Source of the DNA: an uncultured Trueperaceae bacterium
Lineage (GTDB): Bacteria; Deinococcota; Deinococci; Deinococcales; Trueperaceae
Assembly (NCBI GenBank): GCA_937873495.1
Contig: CALMXZ010000016.1
Location: forward strand, 112,280 to 176,279
Direction: 5' to 3'
DNA: 64,000 nt
Position 1 is the first letter of the stretch, and every line of letters begins with the position of its first letter. The translations under genes and the position numbers were made by a program. Below the pieces are notes generated by a model. The model did not search any database. It saw nothing but the letters and a program-made list of their open reading frames with translations, and was not told where the DNA came from. Below are positions 25,058-33,207 of the stretch, piece after piece.

Positions 25058-26866
25058 TCAGCCCAGCGCCCACTGACCCGCCACCTGCCGCTGCTGCCAG
25101 TAAGCCGCGAACCGGCCCCCGAGCGTGAGCAGCTCGTCCAACGTGCCCGCCTCGCGAACCGCGCCGCCCTCGATGAAGACGATGCGATCGGCACTCGCGA
25201 TGGTGTTGAGGCGGTGCGCCACGATGACGCATGCCTGCTTGCCGCGCCGGACCGCGAGAGCGGACATGAAGCCGGCTTCGGTGAGCGTGTCGAGCGAGCT
25301 GGTCGCCTCATCGAGGAGCAGCACCGGCGCGTCCTTGAGCAGCGCCCTTGCCAGGGTCACTCGCTGGCGCTCCCCGCCCGAGAGCTGCCCGCCGTCCTCC
25401 CCCACCGGCGTCAACCACCCGCGTGGCAGGCGCTCGATCAGCTCGCTCAACTGCGCGGCCCGAGCGACCTCGTCGCACTCGGCGACCGTGGCGCCGGGCC
25501 GACCGGCAGCGACGTTGTCGAGGAGCGTGTCCCCGACCAGCGCGATCGATTGGAAAACGGCCGCCGTCCTCGCGGCGATCCCTTCCGGGCCGAGCTCGCC
25601 ATGCGCGACGCCCCCGTAGCTGATTGTGCCGGCGTCCGGCGGGATCAGTCCGGCCATGAGCGATAGCAGCGTGCTCTTGCCGGAGCCGGACGGACCGACG
25701 ATGGCCAGCGTCTCGCCCTCTTGCACCTCTAGGCTGACGCCGGACACGACGTGCGTTGGGCGCCCCGGGTAGCGGAAACTGACGTTCTCCAAGCGGATGG
25801 CGGGGGCCGCCGCGCGCGCCGGGGCGCCCAACGCGTCGCGTTCGTACTCATGCCGCCCGGCCTCTCCCCCACCTGGCCGGGCGGCCGATCCGGAGGCCGG
25901 TCGCGGCGCGGGTGTCGCCGCCGCGCGCGCCACCGGGGCCTCGAACACCTCGTCCAACCGCGTGAGGACGGCGATCGCGCCCGTGAGCGTCGCTCCCAAG
26001 CGGTCGAGTTGCATGAACGGGTCGAGGAAGCGGGCGGCCACGACGATGAGCGCGGCCGCCTCGAACGCCGTGGTGGCGCCGCTCGCCAAGGAGCCGACGA
26101 CCTGCAGCGGGATCAGTACCAGGGCGGCCACGCGCACGACCGTCACGGCCTGGTGGCCGGCCACGCTCGTGACGGCCAGGGTCCGCGCGGCGGCGCGCTG
26201 GCGCTCGGCTGCGTCGCCGAGGCGTGACTCCGCGCCCTGGGCGGACAAGCGCAGGAGGGGCTGCAGGCGGGAGAACTCGGCCAAGGCGCGGCTGAAGCGC
26301 TCCGCCGCATCGAACCAGCGGCGCTCGCTGCTCCGCGTGAGCGCCACCTGCAGCACGAAGGCGCCCAGGTGGAGCGCCACCAGCGCGAGCAGCACCCAGG
26401 CGAGCCCTGGCGCGAAGAGGAAGACACCGAGCGCGACGAACGTCGTCGTGAACAGCGCATCGAACAGCGGCGCCAGTAGGTGGGCGAACCCCTGCGCCAG
26501 CTCGACGCCGCCGCTCGAGAACATCTGCTCGAGCCGCTGGCGTCTCTCGGGCGTGAACCAGGCCAGCGGGACCGCGCGAACGCGGCCGAGGAGCACCGAG
26601 TCGTGGTGAGCGGCCACCCCGAGGCCGACGTCGAACGCGGCCAAGGAAGCGCGCAGGTCGAAGACGGCTCCGACAGCGAGCGTGGCGAGGAACGCGGCGA
26701 GGTACCACCAGGTGTCGCTGGTCCGCCCCGCGAGGCCGACTACGAGCGGGACCGCGAGGATGGTGGTGGCGGCGCGTCCGAGCGACCCCGCCACGAGCCA
26801 GGCGAGCGCCGCCAACGCGCCGCGCCCGAGCTTCGCGGCGGCCAAGAGCGCCCGCAAGCTCCTCAC
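25058..26866 (-). CDS. ABC transporter half (TMD-NBD), IrtB-like partner
   Basis: GTG 26866 overlaps the upstream stop (GTGA), giving 602 residues. An N-terminal exporter-fold membrane domain (about 1-300, six helices) is followed by a Pro/Ala/Gly-rich linker (about 315-345) and a complete ATPase: Walker A GPSGSGKST, signature LSGGERQR, Walker B VLLLDEATS, switch VAHRLN. It follows directly the siderophore-reductase/ABC fusion and is its probable heterodimer partner, as IrtB is to IrtA in mycobacteria. Those exporter-fold proteins actually import ferric siderophores. An export role or an unrelated ligand cannot be excluded. Confidence 0.85.
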   Translation of the reverse strand: MRSLRALLAAAKLGRGALAALAWLVAGSLGRAATTILAVPLVVGLAGRTSDTWWYLAAFLATLAVGAVFDLRASLAAFDVGLGVAAHHDSVLLGRVRAVPLAWFTPERRQRLEQMFSSGGVELAQGFAHLLAPLFDALFTTTFVALGVFLFAPGLAWVLLALVALHLGAFVLQVALTRSSERRWFDAAERFSRALAEFSRLQPLLRLSAQGAESRLGDAAERQRAAARTLAVTSVAGHQAVTVVRVAALVLIPLQVVGSLASGATTAFEAAALIVVAARFLDPFMQLDRLGATLTGAIAVLTRLDEVFEAPVARAAATPAPRPASGSAARPGGGEAGRHEYERDALGAPARAAAPAIRLENVSFRYPGRPTHVVSGVSLEVQEGETLAIVGPSGSGKSTLLSLMAGLIPPDAGTISYGGVAHGELGPEGIAARTAAVFQSIALVGDTLLDNVAAGRPGATVAECDEVARAAQLSELIERLPRGWLTPVGEDGGQLSGGERQRVTLARALLKDAPVLLLDEATSSLDTLTEAGFMSALAVRRGKQACVIVAHRLNTIASADRIVFIEGGAVREAGTLDELLTLGGRFAAYWQQRQVAGQWALG

Positions 26867-29520
26867 GCCGCCACCCCCGCCTCGCCCCACAACCGCGCGT
26901 AGATGCCGTTGGCTCCGAGCAGCTCACTGTGCGTGCCACGCTCGGCCACCACCCCGTCCTCCACCACCACGATCTGGTGGGCGTTGGCGATCGTCTGGAG
27001 GCGGTGCGCGATGACCAGCACCGTCCTGCCTGCGACGAGCTCCGTGATGGCGCGCTGCATGAGCGCCTCGGACTCGGGGTCGGCGTAGGCGGTGGCCTCG
27101 TCCAGCACGATCACGTCGGGGTTCGTCAGCAGGAGCCGTGCGATGGCGAGGCGCTGCGTCTCCCCTCCCGAGAGCCGGAACGTGCCGCCGAGGCGCGTGG
27201 CGAGGCCGTCCGGCAACGCCGCGATGACGTCGGTCAACTGCGCGGCGTCCAGGACCCTGGTCAGGTCGGCGTCCGTGGCGTCCGGTCGCGCTAGGCGCAG
27301 GTTGGCGGCCACCGTGTCGTCGAGCATCTTGGGCTGCTGGAAGACGAAGGCCAGGCGCCTGCCGAGTTCGCTCGCCGGGTAGTCGGCGAGGGGGCGTCCG
27401 TCGAGCGTGACGACACCGCCCTGCGGATCGTGGAGTCTGGCCGCGAGGGCAGCCACGGTCGACTTGCCCGCCCCCGACCGGCCGACCAGCGCGGTGACGG
27501 TCCCCGGCTCGAGGTCGAGGCTTAGGTCGCGTATGACCGGCCTGCGCGGGTGGTAGCCGAACGTCACGGACTCGAAGCGCAGTCGGCCGCTCCGTAACGG
27601 CAGGGGAGCCGTCGAGACGGGCGGCGCCAGCGGCGGTTCCTCGAGCAGCAGTCCGATGCGCCGCGCCGCGGCGTTCGCCTCGCGCACGGCGGCGGCCGTG
27701 TACAGGAGGCCGAGGATGCTCGTCCCGAAGCTCGGCGCCAGCACGAGGAACGGCACGAGCCGCCCAAGTCCGAGCGCGCCGACCATCACGAGCGGCACGC
27801 CGACGACGGCGTACAGGCCGAACACCGTCGCGGGCCTCACGACGATGTCGGTGAGGGCGCGCAGGCGGGCCGTCGGGCGTTGCAGGCGCTGGAAGAACGC
27901 CTGGCGCTCCTCGAGCAGGTCGGCGAACGCGGGGGTGGGGAAGAGGCGGTCCACCTGGATGGCCGAGAGGAAGGCGGCGGCACGCGTCTTGACGCGCTCC
28001 AGCCACTTGACCGACTTCTTCAGGTCGTCGATCCCCGTGTAGTACATGCGGGCGTACGACACGTAGGCCACGGCCACCGGCAGTAGCAGGAGGAGGGTGA
28101 GCCCAGCGTGCGTCCAGAGGAGCACCAGCAGGATCACGACGGGCGGGACCGCCGCCGCGACGATGTCCGGCACGGCATGGGTGGTGAGCACGTGGAGCCG
28201 CGAGCTGTCGCCCTCTACCGCCTGCTGCACACGGCCGGAGCTGCCGCGATCGAACCACCCGAGAGGGAGCGTACGGAGGTGCGCCACCAGGCGCCTGCGC
28301 AGACCCGCGCTGAAGCCCGCGTCGACGACGTGGCCGGCGCCGATGACCAGGCTGGTCAGCAGGGTCCCGACGCCCCCTAGCACCGCGAGCGTGACGATGA
28401 GCCGGGTGACGTTCGCGGGCACGTCGCCGCCGGCTAGCCGCGTGGCGAGGTAGCTGAGGCCGAGCAGAGGCAGGAACTCGAGGAGGCTCGCGAGGAGCTG
28501 GGCTACGGCGACGTAAGTCAGGAACGGCCTGAGCGGCGCGAGCAGTCGCGCGCCTGCGGCGCTGCGCCAGACACCGTGTTCTTGGCGACCTGGCTGCCTC
28601 GGGGCGGTCTTCGTGTCTTCTGGACCCGCGCCGCTCGAACCAGCACCGGCACGGCCATGCGCGCGCCGGGGGTGTTCGGTCCTGCCCTTCGTACTTCCCG
28701 GGCGGGGCGCCCGACCGGAGCGCCGACCGGCACGACCGGCACCCGACCGGTCGGCTTGGCTCTCGCCCCCCGCGGCCCGGGTGGTGCCCATCTCCTTCCC
28801 CCTGACCCAGTAAGCCTGGTAGTGGGTCGACGCCTTAGGGAACCCCATGTCGTTGAGCGCGAGGCGCAGGCGCTTCGTGTCTGCGGCCTCGATCACTATC
28901 CATGCGAACCAGTCGGAGCGGTCGGCGGCGGCGACCGTCGCGACGACCTCCTCGACCCCCTGCTCCCTAGCTACGCGCACGACGCGAAGCTGCGGGTGGT
29001 CGACGACCGGCAGCTGCGAGAGGTGCGCTCCCTCGCAGTAGAGGACGAGGTCGATGGGTAGGTGGTCGGGGAGGGACTCGACGATGGCGTTGGCCGCCGG
29101 CAGGGACGCCTCGTCGGCCACCAGCAGCCAGCCGGCCGGTTCGAGCTCAGGCCGCTGGAACCCCTCGCCGCCGTAGTACTGCACCGCGATGCGATCGCCG
29201 ACCGCGGCTTGACGCGCCCAGGCGGAGCCGGGGCCGTCGGTCGAGTGGAGGAGGAAGTCGATGGCGAACCGACCGGTCTCTGGCTCGACCTCGATCATCG
29301 TGTAGGCGCGCTGGAACTCGCGCCCGCTCCCGTCGACGGCGGGCAGCCACAGGCGCAGCCAGGCGCCGGGGCCGTACTCCCGCTCGCTCACGAGCTGCTT
29401 GCTGAAGAACGTTATGCGCCGGTAGAGGGGCGTGTGCTGGGTCACGGCCGTGACCTCCAGCTCGCGGTCCTGAGCCCCGAAGGCGGTCATGAACCAGCCT
29501 TGCCAGCCGCGTCTAGGCAT
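26863..29520 (-). CDS. Siderophore-interacting FAD domain fused to ABC transporter half (IrtA-like)
   Basis: The 885-residue protein starts at ATG 29520 with GGAG six bases upstream; frame extends to a TTG at 29565. Residues about 10-245 are a ViuB/SIP-type siderophore reductase: FAD-binding RAYTMIEVE, STDGPGSAWARQA, VADEASLPAANAI and the closing YWVRGKE. A low-complexity linker of about 75 residues follows, then six transmembrane helices (about 330-620) and an ATPase (Walker A GRSGAGKST, signature LSGGETQR, Walker B VIVLDEATAYADPES, switch IAHRL). Mycobacterial IrtA has this order. It would import a ferric siderophore and reduce the iron at the inner face. This is rare outside actinobacteria to my knowledge. 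Confidence 0.85.
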   Translation of the reverse strand: MPRRGWQGWFMTAFGAQDRELEVTAVTQHTPLYRRITFFSKQLVSEREYGPGAWLRLWLPAVDGSGREFQRAYTMIEVEPETGRFAIDFLLHSTDGPGSAWARQAAVGDRIAVQYYGGEGFQRPELEPAGWLLVADEASLPAANAIVESLPDHLPIDLVLYCEGAHLSQLPVVDHPQLRVVRVAREQGVEEVVATVAAADRSDWFAWIVIEAADTKRLRLALNDMGFPKASTHYQAYWVRGKEMGTTRAAGGESQADRSGAGRAGRRSGRAPRPGSTKGRTEHPRRAHGRAGAGSSGAGPEDTKTAPRQPGRQEHGVWRSAAGARLLAPLRPFLTYVAVAQLLASLLEFLPLLGLSYLATRLAGGDVPANVTRLIVTLAVLGGVGTLLTSLVIGAGHVVDAGFSAGLRRRLVAHLRTLPLGWFDRGSSGRVQQAVEGDSSRLHVLTTHAVPDIVAAAVPPVVILLVLLWTHAGLTLLLLLPVAVAYVSYARMYYTGIDDLKKSVKWLERVKTRAAAFLSAIQVDRLFPTPAFADLLEERQAFFQRLQRPTARLRALTDIVVRPATVFGLYAVVGVPLVMVGALGLGRLVPFLVLAPSFGTSILGLLYTAAAVREANAAARRIGLLLEEPPLAPPVSTAPLPLRSGRLRFESVTFGYHPRRPVIRDLSLDLEPGTVTALVGRSGAGKSTVAALAARLHDPQGGVVTLDGRPLADYPASELGRRLAFVFQQPKMLDDTVAANLRLARPDATDADLTRVLDAAQLTDVIAALPDGLATRLGGTFRLSGGETQRLAIARLLLTNPDVIVLDEATAYADPESEALMQRAITELVAGRTVLVIAHRLQTIANAHQIVVVEDGVVAERGTHSELLGANGIYARLWGEAGVAA

Positions 29521-29657
29521 CAGGGGCTCCGCCGTCGCCTTGTCGTAGTGCCGACACCGGCGCAACGTACCTAATCCATAGTTATTTGGTCAAGATTAGC
29601 GCGGCTTCGGATGCCAGCATGACTTCCACGCCCCGGCGTCATCGCGCGCGGACGCGG
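29521..29657 (-). promoter_or_regulatory. Promoter region of the IrtAB-like genes with possible metal-regulator operator
   Basis: On the minus strand TTGACC (29593-29588) and TACGTT (29569-29564) are 18 bp apart. CTAATC (29571-29576) and GATTAG (29594-29599) form a 6-bp inverted repeat that brackets the spacer, with TTAGGT overlapping one arm. The position and TTAG/CTAA half-sites would suit an iron-responsive repressor of DtxR or Fur type, but the match to any consensus is loose. Confidence 0.4.
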
Positions 29658-30923
29658 CTATGCCCGCCCCGCCCACCCGGCTCGGATCTCGCTGCTGCTC
29701 ACGTCGTGCCTGAAGCTGCCCTCCGGCAGCTCCTCGAACAGCCCGGCCAGCTCGGCGGGGACCTTGAGGCGCCGCAACGTCTTGTAGCCGTCCGCCCCGT
29801 CGAGTCGCCCAGCCACCAGGAACCGGCAGCCGCGCGAGCCTATCGCCCCGAGCGCCGCCCGAAGCTTGTCCTCCGAGCCGCCGTAGAAGCGCGGTTCGAG
29901 GATCCGCTCGGCCGTGTCGACGCCGACCACGAACACGCTGCCCGGAAAGAGCTCTGCCTTCTCGACGAACAGCGCCGCGCGCGTGAGGGCCAACGCGCCG
30001 CGCCCGGCGAACTGCTGCGCCCGCAGGCGCGCCTCGAAGAGACCGATGGGCGCCTTCTCGGCGTTGACGAGGGGCAGTTCGAACAACGCCGGGAGCCCGA
30101 CGTGCTCGCTGGCGGCTCGCGCCAGGTCTAGGTGGCCCTCGTGGGCAGGGTTGAAGGCGCCGGAGAGGACCGCCCAACGCCGCGCCGCGCCGGCCCGGGG
30201 AAGCCCTACGACCGACCCGTCCGACCGCACGACCGCGGCCTCACGCTCGCCGCGCTCGACGGCTGCGATGAGCTCACTGGGGTGGAACTCGATCTCGATG
30301 CGCTCGAGCGCGGTGAGGGGCAGCTCCGGCCTGGCCAGCACCCCGCAGGCCTCGGCGGCGGCGCGCAGCAGGAGCAGCGATACGAGCTCCTCCTCGCCCG
30401 TGCGATCCCGCGCGTCCTTCTCGATCGTGAGGGAGTACGTCGTCATGCCGAACGCGTCCTGGACGGCCGCGGCCACGCGGTGCTCGCCGCGCTTGGCGCG
30501 GTCGGTCGCGATGGTCGCGGTGCTGCCGAGGCCGAACACCGCGTCGGCGGTCTTCGCGTAACGCCGCGCCTGCTGGTAAGCGCGGCGCGCCATGGCGCGC
30601 GCCACGCGCCGCGACGTGAAGCGGGCCGGCATGAACCCGACCCAGTCGCGCATGCTCTCCTCGTTGTAGACATCGACCGCGCTGAGCACGGTGCGGCTCG
30701 AGCCGCCGACGCCGTGGAGCCAGGCGAGCGCCTGCGCCCCCGCCCCCGCGAACGCCATGACCATCTTGTGCGGGGTGGAGTGGATGGCGGTGGCGAGTTC
30801 GGGAGGCGTGGCCGGACGCTGGCGGGGGTTGAGCTCGTTGCCGTCGCCCGGCTGCTGCGCGCTGCCCGCGTTCCCGTGGCCGTTCTTGGGCGCGGGTGGA
30901 GCGCCGTGGTGGTCGGGCGTCAT
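29658..30923 (-). CDS. CinA-like domain fused to NadD/cytidylyltransferase-like domain
   Basis: ATG 30923 is the first plausible start (421 residues); further upstream frame crosses a repeat-rich gap. Residues about 45-205 resemble the CinA C-terminal/PncC fold: ELATAIHSTPHK, GVGGSSRTVLSAVDVYNEESM, RRVARAMARRAYQQAR and VFGLGSTATIATDRAKRG, though the family TGIAGP motif is replaced by LGSTATI. Residues about 255-421 are a nucleotidylyltransferase: SGAFNPAHEGHLDLARAA (the GxFNPxHxGH motif), VVGVDTAERI and a terminal VSSSEIRAG. PncC-type domains deamidate NMN and NadD adenylates NaMN, so a two-step NAD-salvage enzyme is possible. This is inference; the first domain may be inactive. Confidence 0.7.
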   Translation of the reverse strand: MTPDHHGAPPAPKNGHGNAGSAQQPGDGNELNPRQRPATPPELATAIHSTPHKMVMAFAGAGAQALAWLHGVGGSSRTVLSAVDVYNEESMRDWVGFMPARFTSRRVARAMARRAYQQARRYAKTADAVFGLGSTATIATDRAKRGEHRVAAAVQDAFGMTTYSLTIEKDARDRTGEEELVSLLLLRAAAEACGVLARPELPLTALERIEIEFHPSELIAAVERGEREAAVVRSDGSVVGLPRAGAARRWAVLSGAFNPAHEGHLDLARAASEHVGLPALFELPLVNAEKAPIGLFEARLRAQQFAGRGALALTRAALFVEKAELFPGSVFVVGVDTAERILEPRFYGGSEDKLRAALGAIGSRGCRFLVAGRLDGADGYKTLRRLKVPAELAGLFEELPEGSFRHDVSSSEIRAGWAGRA

Positions 30924-31239
30924 ATCCGCACCATCATGGCATGCGACAAGCGCGTGCCTGGCGGGGCTGAGACCACCTACCGCCAGGCCGGAGCCCAGCG
31001 TTGGTAGAGCCGGGATCGCCGCCGCCGTGCGTCGGCCCGTACCCGACGACGTTCCCACCTAGGTTCCTAACTAGGTTCCGACCTACGTCCCTACCTGCCT
31101 ACCTGCATTCCTACCTAGGTTCCTAACTAGCGTAAGCGGTTCGCGTGAGTACGTCTTCGCTCATCGGCCCGCCTCGTGGTCGCGTTCAGGCGGTACATTC
31201 ACCCTTGAGTATCCAAGCTCGGAAGGGAAGTGGTGCAGC
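30924..31239. repeat. Intergenic gap with CTAG-rich direct repeats
   Basis: An 18-mer, ACCTAGGTTCCTAACTAG, occurs at 31057-31074 and again, identical, at 31113-31130. Between them lie degenerate copies of CCTAC/CCTGC units, making a pyrimidine-biased block on the plus strand that is less GC-rich than its surroundings and unusually dense in CTAG. It sits between the divergent nucleotidyltransferase fusion (-) and gamma-glutamyltransferase (+) genes. No ORF is supported. A ribosome binding site for the latter (GGAAGGGAAG) lies near 31222; TACATT at 31193-31198 is a possible -10 box. Confidence 0.7.
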
Positions 31240-32940
31240 ATGCAACACCGGACCAAGTGTCTCTTGGTAACCCTTGGCCTGTTGGTGGCGTTCGCGGCCG
31301 GGCCAGCCTTGGCCAAGTCGCCCGCTCCGGTCCAGGCGCGTAGCGGCATGGTCGTGACGGCCCAACACCTCGCCAGCCAGGTCGGACTCGACGTCCTCCA
31401 GCAGGGCGGCAACGCCGTCGACGCCGCGGTGGCGGTCGGCTACGCCCTCGCCGTGACGTTGCCGAGTTCGGGCAACATCGGCGGCGGCGGTTTCATGCTC
31501 GTCCATATGGCCGACGGGCAGGACATCTTCATCAACTTCCGCGAGAAGGCGAGCCTCAACGCCACCGTCGACATGTACCTCGACGCAGACGGCGAGGTCA
31601 TCCCGGGCGCGAGCACGAACTCCTGGCTCGGCATCGGCGTGCCCGGCACCGTCATGGGCCTCGAGTACGCCCGCGAGAACTACGGCACGATGAGCCGCGA
31701 GGCCCTCATGGCACCGGCTATCGCGCTGGCGCGCGACGGCTTCGAGCTCGTGCCTGGAGACGACATCCTCACGGTCCCCTTGAGCTCCTTCCGCGCCGAG
31801 GAGAACGTGGCCGCCATCTTCCTCAAGGACGGCGAGCATTACGAGATCGGCGACACCATCGTCCAGACGCAGCTCGCGAATACCCTGCAGCTCATCTCCG
31901 ACCAGGGGCCGGACGCCTTCTACAAGGGCTCGATCGCCGACGCCGTGGTGGCCGCGAGCGAGGCCAACGGCGGCATCCTGAGCAAGGAGGACTTCGAGAG
32001 CTACCAGGTGGCCGAGTACGAGCCCGTCACCTGCAACTACCGGGGTTACCAGGTGATCTCCTCGCCGCCGCCCAGCTCCGGCGGCACCATCATCTGCGAG
32101 ATCCTCAACATCCTCGAGGGCTACCCGATCGGTTACCTGGGCTTCAACTCGGCGCAGACGGTGCACTTCATGACCGAGGCCATGCGTCACGCCTACGTCG
32201 ATCGCAACACGTACTTGGGCGACCCCGAGTTCGTCACCAACCCCCTCGACCGGTTGCTCTCGAAGGACTACGCCGCGCAGATCCGCGCCCAGATCGTGGG
32301 CAACCGCGCCACGCCTTCCAGCGAGGTCATGCCGGGCACCCCACCGCACGAGGGCACGAACACGAACCACTACTCCATCGTCGACGCGCAGGGCAACGCC
32401 GTGGCCGTCACGTACACCCTCAACCTGAGCTTCGGCGTCAAGAAGATCGCCGGCGACACGGGCTTCCTCCTCAACAACGAGCTCGACGACTTCACCGTGA
32501 AGCCTGGCGTGCCGAACGCCTACGGGCTCGTGCAGGGCGAGGCGAACGCGGTGGCGCCCGGCAAGACGCCGCTGTCGTCCATGTCGCCGACGGTCATCAC
32601 CAAGGACGGCGACATCTTCATGGTGACGGGCAGCCCGGGCGGCTCGCGCATCATCACGATCACGCTCGAGTCGATCATGAACGTGATCGATCACGGCATG
32701 GACGTGCAGGAAGCGATCGACGCCCCGCGCATCCACCACCAGTGGCTGCCAGACGTGCTGTACGTCGAGAGGTTCGCGCTCTCCGCCGACACGCGCGCCA
32801 TCCTCGAGTCGATGGGGCACATCATCCAGGAGGGCGGCAACTGGGGCTCCGCCGAGGCCATCCTCAGGAACCTGACCACCGGCGTGCTGTACGGCGCCAA
32901 CGACAGCCGCCGGCCGCAGGGGGCGGCGCTGGGGTACTGA
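31240..32940 (+). CDS. ggt: Secreted gamma-glutamyltransferase
   Basis: This 566-residue protein has a signal peptide (residues about 1-25: KCLLVTLGLLVAFAAGPALA) and full-length GGT sequence: VLQQGGNAVDAAVAVGYALAV, SSGNIGGGGFMLVH, FREKAS, a mature small-subunit start at EGTNTNHYSIVD with Thr375 as nucleophile (Asn376 in place of the usual second Thr), VAVTYTLNLSFG, SSMSPTVI and GSPGGSRIITIT. It should mature by self-cleavage outside the cytoplasm and hydrolyse or transfer gamma-glutamyl groups from glutathione or peptides. It is a single-gene unit followed by a strong terminator. It may feed the peptide importer encoded at 15480-18812. Confidence 0.93.
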   Translation: MQHRTKCLLVTLGLLVAFAAGPALAKSPAPVQARSGMVVTAQHLASQVGLDVLQQGGNAVDAAVAVGYALAVTLPSSGNIGGGGFMLVHMADGQDIFINFREKASLNATVDMYLDADGEVIPGASTNSWLGIGVPGTVMGLEYARENYGTMSREALMAPAIALARDGFELVPGDDILTVPLSSFRAEENVAAIFLKDGEHYEIGDTIVQTQLANTLQLISDQGPDAFYKGSIADAVVAASEANGGILSKEDFESYQVAEYEPVTCNYRGYQVISSPPPSSGGTIICEILNILEGYPIGYLGFNSAQTVHFMTEAMRHAYVDRNTYLGDPEFVTNPLDRLLSKDYAAQIRAQIVGNRATPSSEVMPGTPPHEGTNTNHYSIVDAQGNAVAVTYTLNLSFGVKKIAGDTGFLLNNELDDFTVKPGVPNAYGLVQGEANAVAPGKTPLSSMSPTVITKDGDIFMVTGSPGGSRIITITLESIMNVIDHGMDVQEAIDAPRIHHQWLPDVLYVERFALSADTRAILESMGHIIQEGGNWGSAEAILRNLTTGVLYGANDSRRPQGAALGY

Positions 32941-32970
32941 CGACCTAGGCGTTCCGCTTCGTGATCCACT

Positions 32971-33000
32971 CCGGCCGCCCGCGTTTCGTCGGGCGGCCGG
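32971..33000 (+). terminator. Rho-independent-like terminator after ggt
   Basis: CCGGCCGCCCG and CGGGCGGCCGG form a perfect 11-bp stem with loop CGTTTCGT, 30 nt after the ggt stop. The following bases CTACTTCTT form only a weak pyrimidine tract. It could act on both strands between the convergent ggt and META-domain genes. Confidence 0.75.
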
Positions 33001-33073
33001 CTACTTCTTGGTGACTTCCGGGTGCCGTTGGGGTGCCTTCATGGCATCTGCGGAGAGCCTTCCGGTGCATTCC

Positions 33074-33132
33074 GGGACCCTCGGGGGCGAGCAAAGGTTA
33101 GTCGCTAAAGTTAGCTCGCCCCCGAGGGTCCC
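33074..33132. repeat. Perfect 19-bp inverted repeat
   Basis: GGGACCCTCGGGGGCGAGC (33074-33092) is repeated exactly in inverse at 33114-33132, with a 21-base centre that contains a small second repeat, TTAG-TCG-CTAA. It lies in the 267-bp gap between the convergent ggt and META-domain genes, beyond the ggt terminator. It could be the terminator of the minus-strand gene, a REP-like mobile repeat or a small-RNA hairpin. No protein-coding frame accompanies it. Confidence 0.8.
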
Positions 33133-33207
33133 TGACTGTCACCACCGGCCCCGCGGACGCCATACGCCCTACATGCGCGCTTGGGCCGCACTACACATCC
33201 GCTCCGC

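Noticed and set aside
31057..31130. CRISPR array
   Set aside because: There are only two exact copies of a short non-palindromic repeat, with degenerate repeats rather than unique spacers between, and no cas genes.
33074..33132. Integron attC site
   Set aside because: attC sites have imperfect arms with conserved end motifs and accompany integrase or cassettes. These arms are perfect and no integrase is present.
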